In this document: in pieces, positions 17,099 to 25,699 of the stretch
Numbering within the stretch: the first letter of the stretch is position 1
Layout of the letters: each line of letters opens with the position of its first letter
NCBI RefSeq assembly: GCF_013393385.1
Contig: NZ_AP023239.1
Span: forward strand, 3,224,001 to 3,288,000
Origin: Paenibacillus sp. URB8-2
GTDB taxonomy: Bacteria > Bacillota > Bacilli > Paenibacillales > Paenibacillaceae
Length of the DNA: 64,000 bases
Direction: 5' to 3'
Translations under genes and position numbers: made by a program
Notes under the pieces: model-generated
What the model was told of the DNA's origin: nothing
The model's input: only the letters and a program-made list of their open reading frames with translations
Database searches by the model: none

Positions 17099-18652
17099 TT
17101 ATACGGATTGTGTGGACCACTGCTCAACATCCCAAGTTTTGGTCACCCAATCTTCATAAAAATCGGGTTCATGGGATACGAGCAGAACGGTGCCCTTGAA
17201 CTCTTTGAGCGCCCGCTTCAACTCTTCCTTGGCCACGACGTCCAGATGGTTCGTAGGTTCGTCGAACAAGATCCAGTTGCTCTCGCGCATCAACAGCTTG
17301 CACAGCCGCACTTTCGCCTGCTCTCCCCCGCTCAGCATGTTCAGCGGACGGGTTATATGCTCGTTCTTCAGGCCGCAGCGCGCCAAATGCGCCCGGACTT
17401 CATGCTGATTCAGGCTGGAGAACTCATTCCAGACATCGTCGATCGGAGTGAGGTTGCCGGCTTTGACCTCCTGCTGAAAGTAAGCGGGGGACAGGAAGTC
17501 GCCCAGGTAAGTCTTTCCGCTGAGCGGCGGAATGGCGCCCAGAATCGTCTTCAGCAGCGTCGATTTGCCGACTCCGTTGCAGCCGACGATGGCGATCTTC
17601 TCGCCCCGCTCGATCGTCATGTTCAGCTTGGGGAGCAGCGGACGGTCGTAGCCGATCTCGAAGTCGATGCCCTCGAACACCGTCTTGCCGCTCGCCCGGC
17701 TCTCTTTGAACTGGAAAGTCGGCTTGGCGGCTTCTTCCGGCCGGTCGATCCGTTCCAAGCGATCAAGCTGCTTCTCGCGGCTCTTCGCCCGTCCCGAAGT
17801 CGAGTAACGGGCTTTGTTGCGCTGGATGAAATCTTCCTGCTTTTTAATAAATTCCTGCTGCTTCTCATACGCTTCGATGTGCTGTGTCTTATTGATGTAA
17901 GCCATGTCCAGGAACTTCTCGTAATTGGCCGTATAACGCGTCAGCTTCGCAAATTCCAAATGGTAGACGACATCCACGACCTTGTTCATAAACTCCGTAT
18001 CATGGGAAATCAGCATGAACGCATACGGGTACTGCTTCAAATAATTAGTCAGCCAATCGATGTGCTCCACATCGAGATAGTTGGTCGGCTCATCGAGCAG
18101 CAGTACGTTCGGTTTCTCCAGCAGCAGCTTGGCCAGCAGAACTTTCGTACGTTGTCCGCCGCTCAGGGCGGCCACATCCCGGTCCAGTCCGATTGCGGAC
18201 AGTCCGAGCCCGTTGCCCATCTCCTCCACCTTGACGTCAATCAAGTAGAAGTCGCCGAGATCAAGCTGTTCCTGGATCTCGCCCATCTGCTCAAGCAGAA
18301 GCTCGAGCTCTTCCGGCGAGGCGTCGGCCATTTTCTCGGTGATGCCCATCATTTCCTGTTCCAGCTCAAGCAGCGGCAAAAAAGCGTCCTTCAGCACATC
18401 GCGCACCGTCTTGCCCGGCGTGAGCACCGTGTGCTGGTCCAGGTAACCATAGCGGACCCTCGGAGTCCACTCCACTTTGCCGCTGTCCTTCAGCAGCTTT
18501 CCCGTCAAAATATTCATCAAGGTCGACTTGCCGACCCCGTTCGCTCCTACAAGCCCGACATGCTCTCCGGCAAGCAGCCGGAACGATACATTCTTGAACA
18601 GCTGACGGTCCCCAAAATTGTGGGAAACGTCTTCTACAGTAAGTAAACTCAT
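17099..18652 (-). CDS. ABC-F family ATPase (YfmM/YbiT type)
   Basis: Soluble tandem ABC protein with no membrane domain; ABC-F proteins act on the ribosome, some relieving stalled peptide-bond formation. Two nucleotide-binding domains: Walker A GANGVGKST (about residue 36) and GCNGVGKST (about 355), signature ALSGGQRTKV and MLSGGEQAKV, Walker B LLLDEPTNYLD and ILFDEPTNHLD. Between them is the linker with YEKQQEFIKKQEDFI and SREKQLDRLERI, a charged helical segment as in the P-site tRNA interaction motif. Length 517 residues matches B. subtilis YfmM. Not an obvious antibiotic-resistance subtype. Confidence 0.9.
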   Translation of the reverse strand: MSLLTVEDVSHNFGDRQLFKNVSFRLLAGEHVGLVGANGVGKSTLMNILTGKLLKDSGKVEWTPRVRYGYLDQHTVLTPGKTVRDVLKDAFLPLLELEQEMMGITEKMADASPEELELLLEQMGEIQEQLDLGDFYLIDVKVEEMGNGLGLSAIGLDRDVAALSGGQRTKVLLAKLLLEKPNVLLLDEPTNYLDVEHIDWLTNYLKQYPYAFMLISHDTEFMNKVVDVVYHLEFAKLTRYTANYEKFLDMAYINKTQHIEAYEKQQEFIKKQEDFIQRNKARYSTSGRAKSREKQLDRLERIDRPEEAAKPTFQFKESRASGKTVFEGIDFEIGYDRPLLPKLNMTIERGEKIAIVGCNGVGKSTLLKTILGAIPPLSGKTYLGDFLSPAYFQQEVKAGNLTPIDDVWNEFSSLNQHEVRAHLARCGLKNEHITRPLNMLSGGEQAKVRLCKLLMRESNWILFDEPTNHLDVVAKEELKRALKEFKGTVLLVSHEPDFYEDWVTKTWDVEQWSTQSV

Positions 18653-18763
18653 AAATTCTCCGCAAGCTCCTATCTATATTTAAAATCATGGATATTCCGC
18701 AGGTTATACAACGACTAATTTTAGCATAAAAGACCCGCTTTCTGAAATAAAAAAGTTTACATT

Positions 18764-20263
18764 TCATCTTTTTTTTCGCTGTAGAAAGCTTCCCTTTTTC
18801 TGCCTGCTATCCTTTTTCAGTATTCCGGCGAACAAATCCCGCAGCGCCGATTCCAGGCTTCCTCCGGCTTCGAAAGGCTCAGGCTGATAGGGAAGTGTAT
18901 ACACTTCCCGGCTGCCCAGCGTCCCTTTCAACAATTCGGCGGCTTGGCGTCCAGCCAGCGGCAGGACAATCTTCCAGCCGCCGTCCTGCCGCCACCCGCT
19001 GCGGCGCAGCCACATTAGCGTCTCCTCCATACGCCAATCGGCCCCCGATGCCAACAGCAGGGGAATGTCGCCGCGGGCAAATTCCGCGGAAGCCCCCTCA
19101 TACGCTCCAATGCCCATATCAAGGACAACGTATCGGTATTGGCCTGCCAGTTCCTCCAATCCGCCGTCCTCGGGTCGCTTCCAGCAATGAACGCCGTTAA
19201 TCTCAATGGGACCACCCGTCCCCTCGGATGGAGTCCGCCTCCCGGCGGCTTCGGCCAAAACGCTGATTCTCCCGTAGACAGGCGATTCCGGCGCATAATC
19301 GACCCAGGCCGCCTTGCCATAGCGGCCCAGCACACTTGCAGCGGCCAGCGACGCATGCGTGGTGCCGATGCCGGATGCCGTACCCATCATTGTCACGATG
19401 CTTGCCTTGCCTGACGAAGGAAGGATTTCCGCCGCCGGCTCTTTCTTCCGTGTCCCGGCAGAACGGACAGCCTTCACCCCTTCCAGTATCCGAAGCACTT
19501 CTCCAGCACTCCCGAAACGGTCCTCAGGCCTGGGCCGAAGCAGCCGCCGCAGCACGGGAATGAGCGGCTCCGGAACACGGCCTTCAAGCCTGCGCTCCAT
19601 CCCGGCAGACCACCAGCTGGACTTCCCGCCCGTGGCCAAGTACAGCAGCAGGGCTCCCAAACCATACAGATCGGACCGGTGATCGCTCTGGCCGCTTCCG
19701 TACTGCTCCGGGGCGGCGAATCCAACCGTTCCCAGCTTGACCGTATCTTCGCCCGCGCCGTCCCTGTGCCTGCGGGCAATCCCGAAATCGATCAGCATGA
19801 GTCCGTTCTCCGGAGTCAGCATAATATTCGAGGGTTTCAAATCGCGGTAAACGATAGGCGGGCGGTGCTCATGAAGATAATGCAGCACTTCCAGCAGCTG
19901 CCTCGCGAACAGAAGCAAAGTGTCTCCCGGAATCTTGCGGCCCACAGAATCCATATAGCGGTCCAGCGTCAACCCTTCGATATAGTCCATCACAAGATAG
20001 GAATAACCGTCTTCATCCGGTGGAAAGAAATCGGCAACCCTCGGAAGGCGCTGGTGATCCAAGGCGATCAGCAGCTCCGCCTCTGCCTGCACATTCCCGT
20101 AAAGATCCTCTGCCACGCATTCTTTAATGGCCCAGCGCTTGCCGACCAGCCGCAAATCCTCGGCCAGATGCACATGGCTGCTTCCCCCCGAACCGATGAT
20201 GCCGGATACCAAGTACCTGCCGCCCAGAATTTGACCCCGTATTAGCTTTGATTTATACCGCAT
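18764..20263 (-). CDS. Ser/Thr protein kinase fused to a MinD/ParA-like P-loop domain
   Basis: Two-domain protein of 499 residues. Residues 10-265 are a Hanks-type kinase: glycine loop GSGGSSHVHLAED, VAIK-equivalent lysine in WAIKEC (47), catalytic YRDLKPSNIM (139-148), DFG (159-161) and APE in APEQYG. From about 285 a P-loop NTPase-like domain follows, with TMMGTASGIGTTHASLA replacing a canonical Walker A: the lysine is missing, although VDYAPES and YVVLDMGIG resemble MinD/ParA switch strands. There are no PASTA repeats or membrane segments, so the protein is cytoplasmic. ATG 20263 is preceded by AAGGAGG. Substrates unknown. Confidence 0.82.
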   Translation of the reverse strand: MRYKSKLIRGQILGGRYLVSGIIGSGGSSHVHLAEDLRLVGKRWAIKECVAEDLYGNVQAEAELLIALDHQRLPRVADFFPPDEDGYSYLVMDYIEGLTLDRYMDSVGRKIPGDTLLLFARQLLEVLHYLHEHRPPIVYRDLKPSNIMLTPENGLMLIDFGIARRHRDGAGEDTVKLGTVGFAAPEQYGSGQSDHRSDLYGLGALLLYLATGGKSSWWSAGMERRLEGRVPEPLIPVLRRLLRPRPEDRFGSAGEVLRILEGVKAVRSAGTRKKEPAAEILPSSGKASIVTMMGTASGIGTTHASLAAASVLGRYGKAAWVDYAPESPVYGRISVLAEAAGRRTPSEGTGGPIEINGVHCWKRPEDGGLEELAGQYRYVVLDMGIGAYEGASAEFARGDIPLLLASGADWRMEETLMWLRRSGWRQDGGWKIVLPLAGRQAAELLKGTLGSREVYTLPYQPEPFEAGGSLESALRDLFAGILKKDSRQKKGSFLQRKKR

Positions 20264-20293
20264 TCGCTTCCCCTCCTTCGTCAATTTCTCCAT

Positions 20294-20356
20294 GAAAAAA
20301 AGCATCCCGCTGCAGGAAGCCGCATCGATTGCGGCTCGCCTTTAGCGGGATGCTTT
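20294..20356 (-). terminator. Strong terminator after the RlmM-like gene
   Basis: AAAGCATCCCGCT/AGCGGGATGCTTT, a 13-bp perfect stem with an inner GCCGCA/TGCGGC hairpin, followed on the minus strand by TTTTTTT. It ends the nfo-to-rlmM operon just before the kinase gene. Confidence 0.9.
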
Positions 20357-20391
20357 CCGGAGCTAGTATGCCTTTGTATTCATTAATCTCT

Positions 20392-21459
20392 TTAATATTT
20401 AATCATATAAAGTGTTATCTCGTCCCGGTTATGGAACAGCTGCTTCGCCCGCTGGATCTGCATCCGCTCGCCTTCGAACATGGCCATTATCTCCTTGATC
20501 AGCGCAAGCGGCTTTTTGTAGAGCAGCTTTACCGTGACGACGGCGGTTCCTCCGGGCGCCAGGCTGTATAGGAGTCCAGTCACGAGCTTGGCCATCAGCT
20601 TGGGGCTCCAGCTCATGTCGCAGACGAGCAGATCAAATTCATTCTCTTTGAATTTGACTTCTCCGGCATTTTTGCGCAGCACTTTTAGGGCCGGATGATC
20701 CTTCAGCGATTCATGCATGCGCGCCGGATCAACCGCCGTCACTGCGAGGCCCCGTTCCAGCAGGAAAGACGTCCAGCCGCCGGGCGCCGCCCCGATGTCG
20801 AGAGCGCGGCGGAAGCTGCCGAACGAAACGCCGAATTCCTTCTCCGCTTCCATCAGCTTGAATTTCGCCCGCGAAATTTGGCCGTCCTCGCGCCGGAAAC
20901 GGATCGCTCCGCCGTTCCAGTCGGATAAATTGTCCTCGGGCCGGGAAACGCCGGCGTACAGCGCGTTTGCGGCCGCATACACCGAGACAATCCATGCAGG
21001 GCTCTGCACGGTAAATTCGGCGGCGATGCCTTCAAGCTTGGCCTGCAGCCATTCACGTAGCTCGCCCGGACTTTCGCGCCAGAACGAATCATCGGTCTTG
21101 CGCACCTGTATGGCGATTCTCTCCCCTTGGAGCTCGCTTCTGCGGCCCAAATAGACCGCCAGCCGCTCCAGCGCTTCCTCTCCGCCTTCATCCTGCAGCT
21201 GAACCGGCTGAATATGGCGCAGAAAAATCGGCGGGTTCTCCGCCAGCCGCCTCGTTACTTCCTCCGGCTCCGCCTGAAGAGTAGCCAGAAATATCTCGCC
21301 GGGCAGCAGCAAGGAACTTTTGACCGAGCCGAACTGGCGCCGGAGCTCCTCCTGGGCGTATGGGGCAAAGCCGTGATTGGCGGTGCAAATATAACGGGAA
21401 ACCGTCTCGTTCCCTTCCGGGGACGGATTTTGTTCAATGTGTGGGTTAAGCTCGTTCAA
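20392..21459 (-). CDS. RlmM-like rRNA 2'-O-methyltransferase (THUMP + FtsJ)
   Basis: SAM-dependent RNA methyltransferase. The N-terminal half (residues 20-165) resembles a THUMP RNA-binding region; the C-terminal half is an RrmJ/FtsJ domain with SAM motif LDIGAAPGGWTSFLLERG and the catalytic K-D-K-E tetrad (lysine in RAKFKLMEAEK, aspartate in CDMSW, lysine in VTVKLLYKK, glutamate in NRDEITLYM). This architecture matches E. coli RlmM, which methylates C2498 of 23S rRNA; the target here is inferred. TTG start at 21459 with GGAGG 9 bases upstream; 355 residues. Overlaps the ABC ATPase gene upstream by 4 bases. Confidence 0.85.
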   Translation of the reverse strand: MNELNPHIEQNPSPEGNETVSRYICTANHGFAPYAQEELRRQFGSVKSSLLLPGEIFLATLQAEPEEVTRRLAENPPIFLRHIQPVQLQDEGGEEALERLAVYLGRRSELQGERIAIQVRKTDDSFWRESPGELREWLQAKLEGIAAEFTVQSPAWIVSVYAAANALYAGVSRPEDNLSDWNGGAIRFRREDGQISRAKFKLMEAEKEFGVSFGSFRRALDIGAAPGGWTSFLLERGLAVTAVDPARMHESLKDHPALKVLRKNAGEVKFKENEFDLLVCDMSWSPKLMAKLVTGLLYSLAPGGTAVVTVKLLYKKPLALIKEIMAMFEGERMQIQRAKQLFHNRDEITLYMIKY

Positions 21460-22238
21460 ATGGATATTCCTCCACGTTTAATTTTTATCCAGGGTCGCTC
21501 TTCCTCCCATTCGATCTCAACAGGAAGCTCATAGGCAGCCAGCATCATCTCGCGGGTCAGCACCTCTTTCTTCGGACCCGCCCCGGCCAGCCTGCCTTCG
21601 CGGATCAGCGCCACATGGGTAAACAACGGCACAATCTCCTCGACATGATGGGTGACATACACGACGGTTACCTCCCGCCGGTTAAGCTTGTCCACCTCTG
21701 CCAACATTTTTTCCCGCTCGTAGAGATCCAGACCCGCGCATGGCTCGTCCATAATGAGAAGCTTCGGGTCTGCCATCAGGCAGCGCGCCAGCATCGCCTT
21801 TTTGCGTTCTCCCTGGGAGAGCGTGCCGAACGGATGATCCGCCAGCCGTCCCAAATTCATGTCCTCCAGCAGACTGATCGCCTTGGCCTTGATCTCCCCG
21901 GGAATCTGCTGATAAAAGCGCAGGTAGGCGTACGCCCCCGTGGCCACAACCTCCCAGACAGGGTCGCGCAGGGTTAGTTTCTCCATAAGCGACGGTCCGA
22001 TGTAACCGATCTCCTTGCGCACTTCGCGCAAGTCGACTTGACCGTAGGTGTGCCCGAGCACATTGACCTTACCGCTGCTTGGGAACATATAGCCGGTCAT
22101 CATCTCCAGCAGCGTCGTTTTGCCCGAACCGTTGCGTCCGAGGATTACCCAATTCTCGCCTGCATTGATATTAAGCGAAACATCATCCAGTATAAGATTC
22201 TGCTCTCTGCGCAGGGTAAGATGCTGTAAAGAAATCAT
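21456..22238 (-). CDS. ABC transporter ATP-binding protein (YlmA-like)
   Basis: Single ABC ATPase of 260 residues: Walker A GRNGSGKTTLLEMM, signature TLSQGERKKAML, Walker B LLIMDEPCAGLDLYE, and switch histidine in VYVTHHVEE. No permease or binding-protein gene is adjacent, and the gene sits inside an operon of nucleic-acid genes, with 1-base overlap to the thioredoxin-like gene and 4 bases to the methyltransferase. It resembles B. subtilis YlmA and PhrA/ModF-like solitary ATPases, whose roles are not well defined. Confidence 0.85.
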   Translation of the reverse strand: MISLQHLTLRREQNLILDDVSLNINAGENWVILGRNGSGKTTLLEMMTGYMFPSSGKVNVLGHTYGQVDLREVRKEIGYIGPSLMEKLTLRDPVWEVVATGAYAYLRFYQQIPGEIKAKAISLLEDMNLGRLADHPFGTLSQGERKKAMLARCLMADPKLLIMDEPCAGLDLYEREKMLAEVDKLNRREVTVVYVTHHVEEIVPLFTHVALIREGRLAGAGPKKEVLTREMMLAAYELPVEIEWEEERPWIKIKRGGISI

Positions 22239-22561
22239 TATGAATTCACACTCCTTATGTATTCCAGCACACGCTCCACCGAATAAAAAGCATAATGAAT
22301 GTGCGGCGGCCGATTGCGTTCTGCGTCAAAAACAAGCAGTGCCGGAACGCTGGAAATACGGTACTGACTTACAATATTTGGAAGAAGATTAATATCGCCG
22401 GATATGACCTGGGCATCCTGTGGGAGCAGATGTCCGGCAACATCCAGCATCCGGCGGGCCGCTTTGCATGTGCCGCACAGCGGCGTCTCCAGGAAGACGG
22501 CAAGCGGAGCTCCGCTCCGGCCTATGGCTTCAAGCAGTTCGATTTCGTTCATTTCATTCAT
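22238..22561 (-). CDS. Thioredoxin-like protein
   Basis: Thioredoxin fold of 107 residues with redox motif TPLCGTCKAARRM at about residue 30 and the cis-proline in ISSVPALLVFD. Lacks a signal peptide, so cytoplasmic. Probably a disulfide reductase or a partner protein of an unknown substrate. Its ATG overlaps the stop codon of the preceding gene (ATGA), indicating translational coupling in the nfo operon. Confidence 0.87.
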   Translation of the reverse strand: MNEMNEIELLEAIGRSGAPLAVFLETPLCGTCKAARRMLDVAGHLLPQDAQVISGDINLLPNIVSQYRISSVPALLVFDAERNRPPHIHYAFYSVERVLEYIRSVNS

Positions 22562-22902
22562 AAATCGGAGGCTCCCGAAACGATTTCCCGCAGCTTTTCC
22601 GGCGGCATCGGCCCGTTATGGACCATTGTTGCTTCCGGCCTCGCGGGGTATAGAAGCTCAAACATTTCTTTTCTGCCGGACGCGCTTGAGGTATGCAGAT
22701 AAATTTCTCGGGGGAACAGCGCTTCAAGCACGATGCTTTTGGCAATGAACCCTCCGGTTTCGTCTTCCGGCCCCATGTCATAGTCGAGGGAAAGCACACC
22801 GACCTCGCATTCGCGAAGCAGCAGCAGACACTCCTCCGTCGTACGGGCAAGCGTAAATCCTTGCGGAACACGCCTGTAATCGTCCATATACACATGAATC
22901 AT
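22558..22902 (-). CDS. Cyclic-phosphate processing receiver-like protein
   Basis: Small protein of 114 residues beginning MIHVYMDDYRRVPQGFTLAR. The pattern (strand, MDDYR, P-G-F-T-L-A-R-T, later VLSLDYDMG) looks like the family of stand-alone receiver-like domains predicted to be associated with cyclic-phosphate processing of nucleic-acid ends. The acidic DD and DYD positions that would bind a metal are kept. ATG 22902 has AAGGGGG upstream. It lies 13 bases after nfo, an AP endonuclease, and is coupled to the thioredoxin-like gene; a role in end processing is inference. I recognise the family by motif only. Confidence 0.6.
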   Translation of the reverse strand: MIHVYMDDYRRVPQGFTLARTTEECLLLLRECEVGVLSLDYDMGPEDETGGFIAKSIVLEALFPREIYLHTSSASGRKEMFELLYPARPEATMVHNGPMPPEKLREIVSGASDL

Positions 22903-22915
22903 CCGCAAAGCCCCC

Positions 22916-23767
22916 TTACGCATCAAACCATGACCGCACCGCCGCAATTTCATTTTTATGCGTGCCGTCAGGACCCTTCTCCGTCTCCAGAACGGCTGGT
23001 TTGCCAAGAAAGGGCTCCGATGTCAGCAGCTCTTTCATACTTTTGGCGCCGATATGGCCTGTGCCGATCTGAGCATGCCTGTCCCGCTTGGAGGAAAACG
23101 GATACCGTGAATCGTTGAGATGAACGGCTGCCAAATGCGGCCAATAGTCCAGCCTATAACCCGACTCCAGCAGATCTCCGCTGCGCTCCGGATTCCATAT
23201 TCCCGCGGCAAAAGCATGGCAGGTATCGAAGCAGAATCCGATTTTTTCCGGGTAACGGCTCAGTTCACGGATCTTGACCAGTTCTTCCAGGCTCGTTCCC
23301 TCGAAGCCGCCATTGCCCGCCTGGTTCTCAATCAGCAGCTTGACCGTTCCATTCCAGGACTGAAGCGTTTCATTTATACATTGTATAATATTTTGATAGC
23401 CTTGTAACGGCTGCAGCTTGTGAAAATGCCCAAAATGCACCACGATTCCCAGCGACCCGCAGGCTTCGGCGATCTCCAGGTCGTTAAGCAGCGACTTGAC
23501 CATCACTTCCCTGCTAGGTACGTCCCCGTCTCCGGCGGCGAGATTCGTGGGATAGGGTGTATGGGCAATGGACAACAGTCCTTTTTCCCGGCAAAAAGAC
23601 GCGCACTTTCCCGCATCCTTCGCGTTAAGTGCCTTAAGCTGGAGACTGCGCGGATTTTTCGGAAAATATTGAAAACAGCCCGCGCCGCTTTCCCGCGCCG
23701 CTCTGGCCGCCTGCGCGTATCCGCCGCGGATGCTGACATGCGCTCCGATATACGGCTCAGCGATCAT
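22916..23767 (-). CDS. nfo: Endonuclease IV
   Basis: Class II AP endonuclease that cuts 5' to abasic sites in base excision repair. TIM-barrel with zinc ligands in IGAHVSIRGG (His), VVHFGHFH (His), LLIENQAG (Glu), GFCFDTCHAFAAG (Asp/His), HLNDSRYPFSSKRDRHA (His/Asp) and VLETEKG (Glu). 283 residues, normal for the family. ATG at 23767 overlaps the 3' end of the upstream Fpg/Nei gene by 11 bases, so a glycosylase that makes abasic sites and the nuclease that cuts them are co-transcribed. Confidence 0.95.
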   Translation of the reverse strand: MIAEPYIGAHVSIRGGYAQAARAARESGAGCFQYFPKNPRSLQLKALNAKDAGKCASFCREKGLLSIAHTPYPTNLAAGDGDVPSREVMVKSLLNDLEIAEACGSLGIVVHFGHFHKLQPLQGYQNIIQCINETLQSWNGTVKLLIENQAGNGGFEGTSLEELVKIRELSRYPEKIGFCFDTCHAFAAGIWNPERSGDLLESGYRLDYWPHLAAVHLNDSRYPFSSKRDRHAQIGTGHIGAKSMKELLTSEPFLGKPAVLETEKGPDGTHKNEIAAVRSWFDA

Positions 23768-24572
23768 GCTGGCATTCCGGACAATAGAACACTTTGCGCC
23801 CGGACAGCTCGGCCTTCACAATCGTTCCTCCGCAGCGTTCGCAGGTTTCCCCTCCGCGGTCATATACCTTGCATCTGTCATTGTAGCTGCCCGTGACCGT
23901 ATCCCCCGTCATGAACGGCATCTCCATGTAACCGCCGATGTCCGCCGCCTCGCTCAGCACTTTGCAGACCGCGCGGTATAATCGGGCTATCGACTCCGGC
24001 GTTAATTCCTGTACGAGTGTTGATGGCAGCAGAGCCGCTTCGTACGCGATTTCGTCGGCATAGCAGTTCCCGATTCCGGCGAAGACTTGCTGGTTAACAA
24101 GCAAGCTTTTAAGCGCTCCCCGTCTTCCTTTCAGCAGTTCGGCAAAGCGTTTATCATTCATACGCTTGTCCAGCAGCTCGGGACCCAGCTTGGCGAGGGC
24201 CGCCTGCGTCTCCTTAACGGATAACAGATGCAGGTAGCCGAGGCGCAGACCCATAAAATACAAAATCCGGTCGCCGAAGGCAAGCTCCACCTGCGTGCTG
24301 CGGTCCGGACGCTCTTCCTCAGTCCCGAAGAACAACAGTCCGCCAAGCATCAGATGAAGCAACAGCCTGCGGCCGTCATGCAGATGGAACACCAAATGCT
24401 TCCCTCTGCGCTCCACAAAAACAACGCGCGCGCCGATTAGACTTTTTATGAATATATCCTGCTCCACATTTATTGATTTGTCCCTGTTAACCGTCACCCC
24501 GGTGATCGGTAAATTAACTATGTGCTTCGAAAGCAGCCTTCGGTAGTTTTCCATTTCCGGAAATTCCGGCAT
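23757..24572 (-). CDS. Fpg/Nei family DNA glycosylase
   Basis: Bifunctional DNA glycosylase/AP lyase. Catalytic proline and glutamate in MPEFPEMENYRRLL, the catalytic lysine in ERRGKHLVFHL, helix-two-turn-helix with QQVFAGIGNCYADEI, and a C-terminal zinc finger, CERCGG...FYCPEC. 271 residues. The N-terminus reads MPEFPEME rather than the MPELPEVE of canonical MutM, so it belongs to an Fpg/Nei side branch and its damage preference may differ from 8-oxoguanine. First gene of the operon with nfo and the cyclic-phosphate receiver-like gene. Confidence 0.9.
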   Translation of the reverse strand: MPEFPEMENYRRLLSKHIVNLPITGVTVNRDKSINVEQDIFIKSLIGARVVFVERRGKHLVFHLHDGRRLLLHLMLGGLLFFGTEEERPDRSTQVELAFGDRILYFMGLRLGYLHLLSVKETQAALAKLGPELLDKRMNDKRFAELLKGRRGALKSLLVNQQVFAGIGNCYADEIAYEAALLPSTLVQELTPESIARLYRAVCKVLSEAADIGGYMEMPFMTGDTVTGSYNDRCKVYDRGGETCERCGGTIVKAELSGRKVFYCPECQHDR

Positions 24573-24627
24573 CGTTCATCGTCCTCTCCAACTGTACTCT
24601 CCTAATAATGAAAATGCAGCTCTGCCA

Positions 24628-25434
24628 TTATACACCAAGCAGCACGCGTAAATCAGCCAAATTACGGCAAATATAATTCGGGGAAATCCCTGTCAGCTCC
24701 TTATGCCGCTCCAGATTGTCCTCCGTTGTTACTCCCGTCAGCAGCAGTACCGTACGGCAGCCCGCATTAGCTCCCGCGGAGATATCCGTCCTCATATTGT
24801 CGCCAACAACGACGGCCTCTTTGGGGTCGATGCCAAGCAGCGACGTTGCATAGTTCATCAAATGGCGGTGCGGCTTGCCTATAATCACCGGCGTCATGCC
24901 GCTGGCAGCTTCGATTGCCGCTCCCAGTGTGCCCGCACCCGGCACCATGCCATCGTCGGAGGGCAGCATCAAATCCGGATTGGTCAGCACAAAGGTCGCG
25001 CCCCCGGCGATCCAGCGCGCCGCCCTGGTCAGGGAATCATATGTAAAAGAACGGTCAATACCTTGGACGACGTACTGCGGCGAATCGGAAACGATGTTCA
25101 GGCCCGCTTCCTCGCACGCCCGGTGCAGCCCTTCTTCCCCCAGTATCGCCACGGACGCCCCGGGCGATTCCCCGGCGATATATCTTGCCGCCGCAAGTGA
25201 AGAGGTGCAAACCTCCTGCGCCTGGGCTTCAATCCCCATCGCGCGCAAATGGTCGGCAACGCTTTCCGGCGTACGAGACGAATTGTTCGTTACAAACAGA
25301 AACGGAATACCTTTTGCTCTAAGTCCCGCAATAAGCTCATCCGCTCCGGGGATCATGATGCCGCCGTGATACAGCGTACCATCCAAGTCCAAGAGCAGCC
25401 CTTTTATGTTATCGGTCAGTATGTTATCGGTCAT
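24628..25434 (-). CDS. HAD-IIA family phosphatase (NagD/AraL type)
   Basis: HAD hydrolase of the p-nitrophenyl phosphatase/NagD group. Motif I LLLDLDGTLYHG, motif II VTNNSSRTPE, the C2 cap between residues 80 and 190, motif III lysine in IIGKPHRHLM, and motif IV VVGDNMRTDISAG. I use ATG 25434 because it gives the family-typical N-terminus; GGGAG and GGAGG both lie upstream. 268 residues. Substrate is probably a sugar phosphate or nucleotide in house-cleaning; not determinable from sequence. Confidence 0.88.
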   Translation of the reverse strand: MTDNILTDNIKGLLLDLDGTLYHGGIMIPGADELIAGLRAKGIPFLFVTNNSSRTPESVADHLRAMGIEAQAQEVCTSSLAAARYIAGESPGASVAILGEEGLHRACEEAGLNIVSDSPQYVVQGIDRSFTYDSLTRAARWIAGGATFVLTNPDLMLPSDDGMVPGAGTLGAAIEAASGMTPVIIGKPHRHLMNYATSLLGIDPKEAVVVGDNMRTDISAGANAGCRTVLLLTGVTTEDNLERHKELTGISPNYICRNLADLRVLLGV

Positions 25435-25699
25435 TTTCTCCCATTTCCTCCCCATCTTATAATTAATGGCATAAATGAATAACGGGATAAATTTTAGGTT
25501 CGAAATCTATTTCCCGTGATCGCCGTTTTAAGTCTCAAAAAACGAAATTTCTCCTAAAATTTAAGACATTTTTCTCCATGCTTTTGGTGAAAGAAGCCCT
25601 CTAAAAGTCGAACGGCATCGAACGGGCAGTTGCGAAAGCATTTTTTGACGGTCGTCTGTCGCTTCCTGCGCTTTCCCGGAAAATAATTTAATTTCTCCT
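25435..25699. other. Intergenic region without clear feature
   Basis: AT-rich gap between the HAD phosphatase gene and rnz. I see no coding region with a ribosome binding site and no classic terminator. Confidence 0.5.

Noticed and set aside
17108-18646. 512-codon plus-strand frame opposite the ABC-F gene
   Set aside because: Complementary-strand artefact of the ABC-F coding sequence, which has full motifs.
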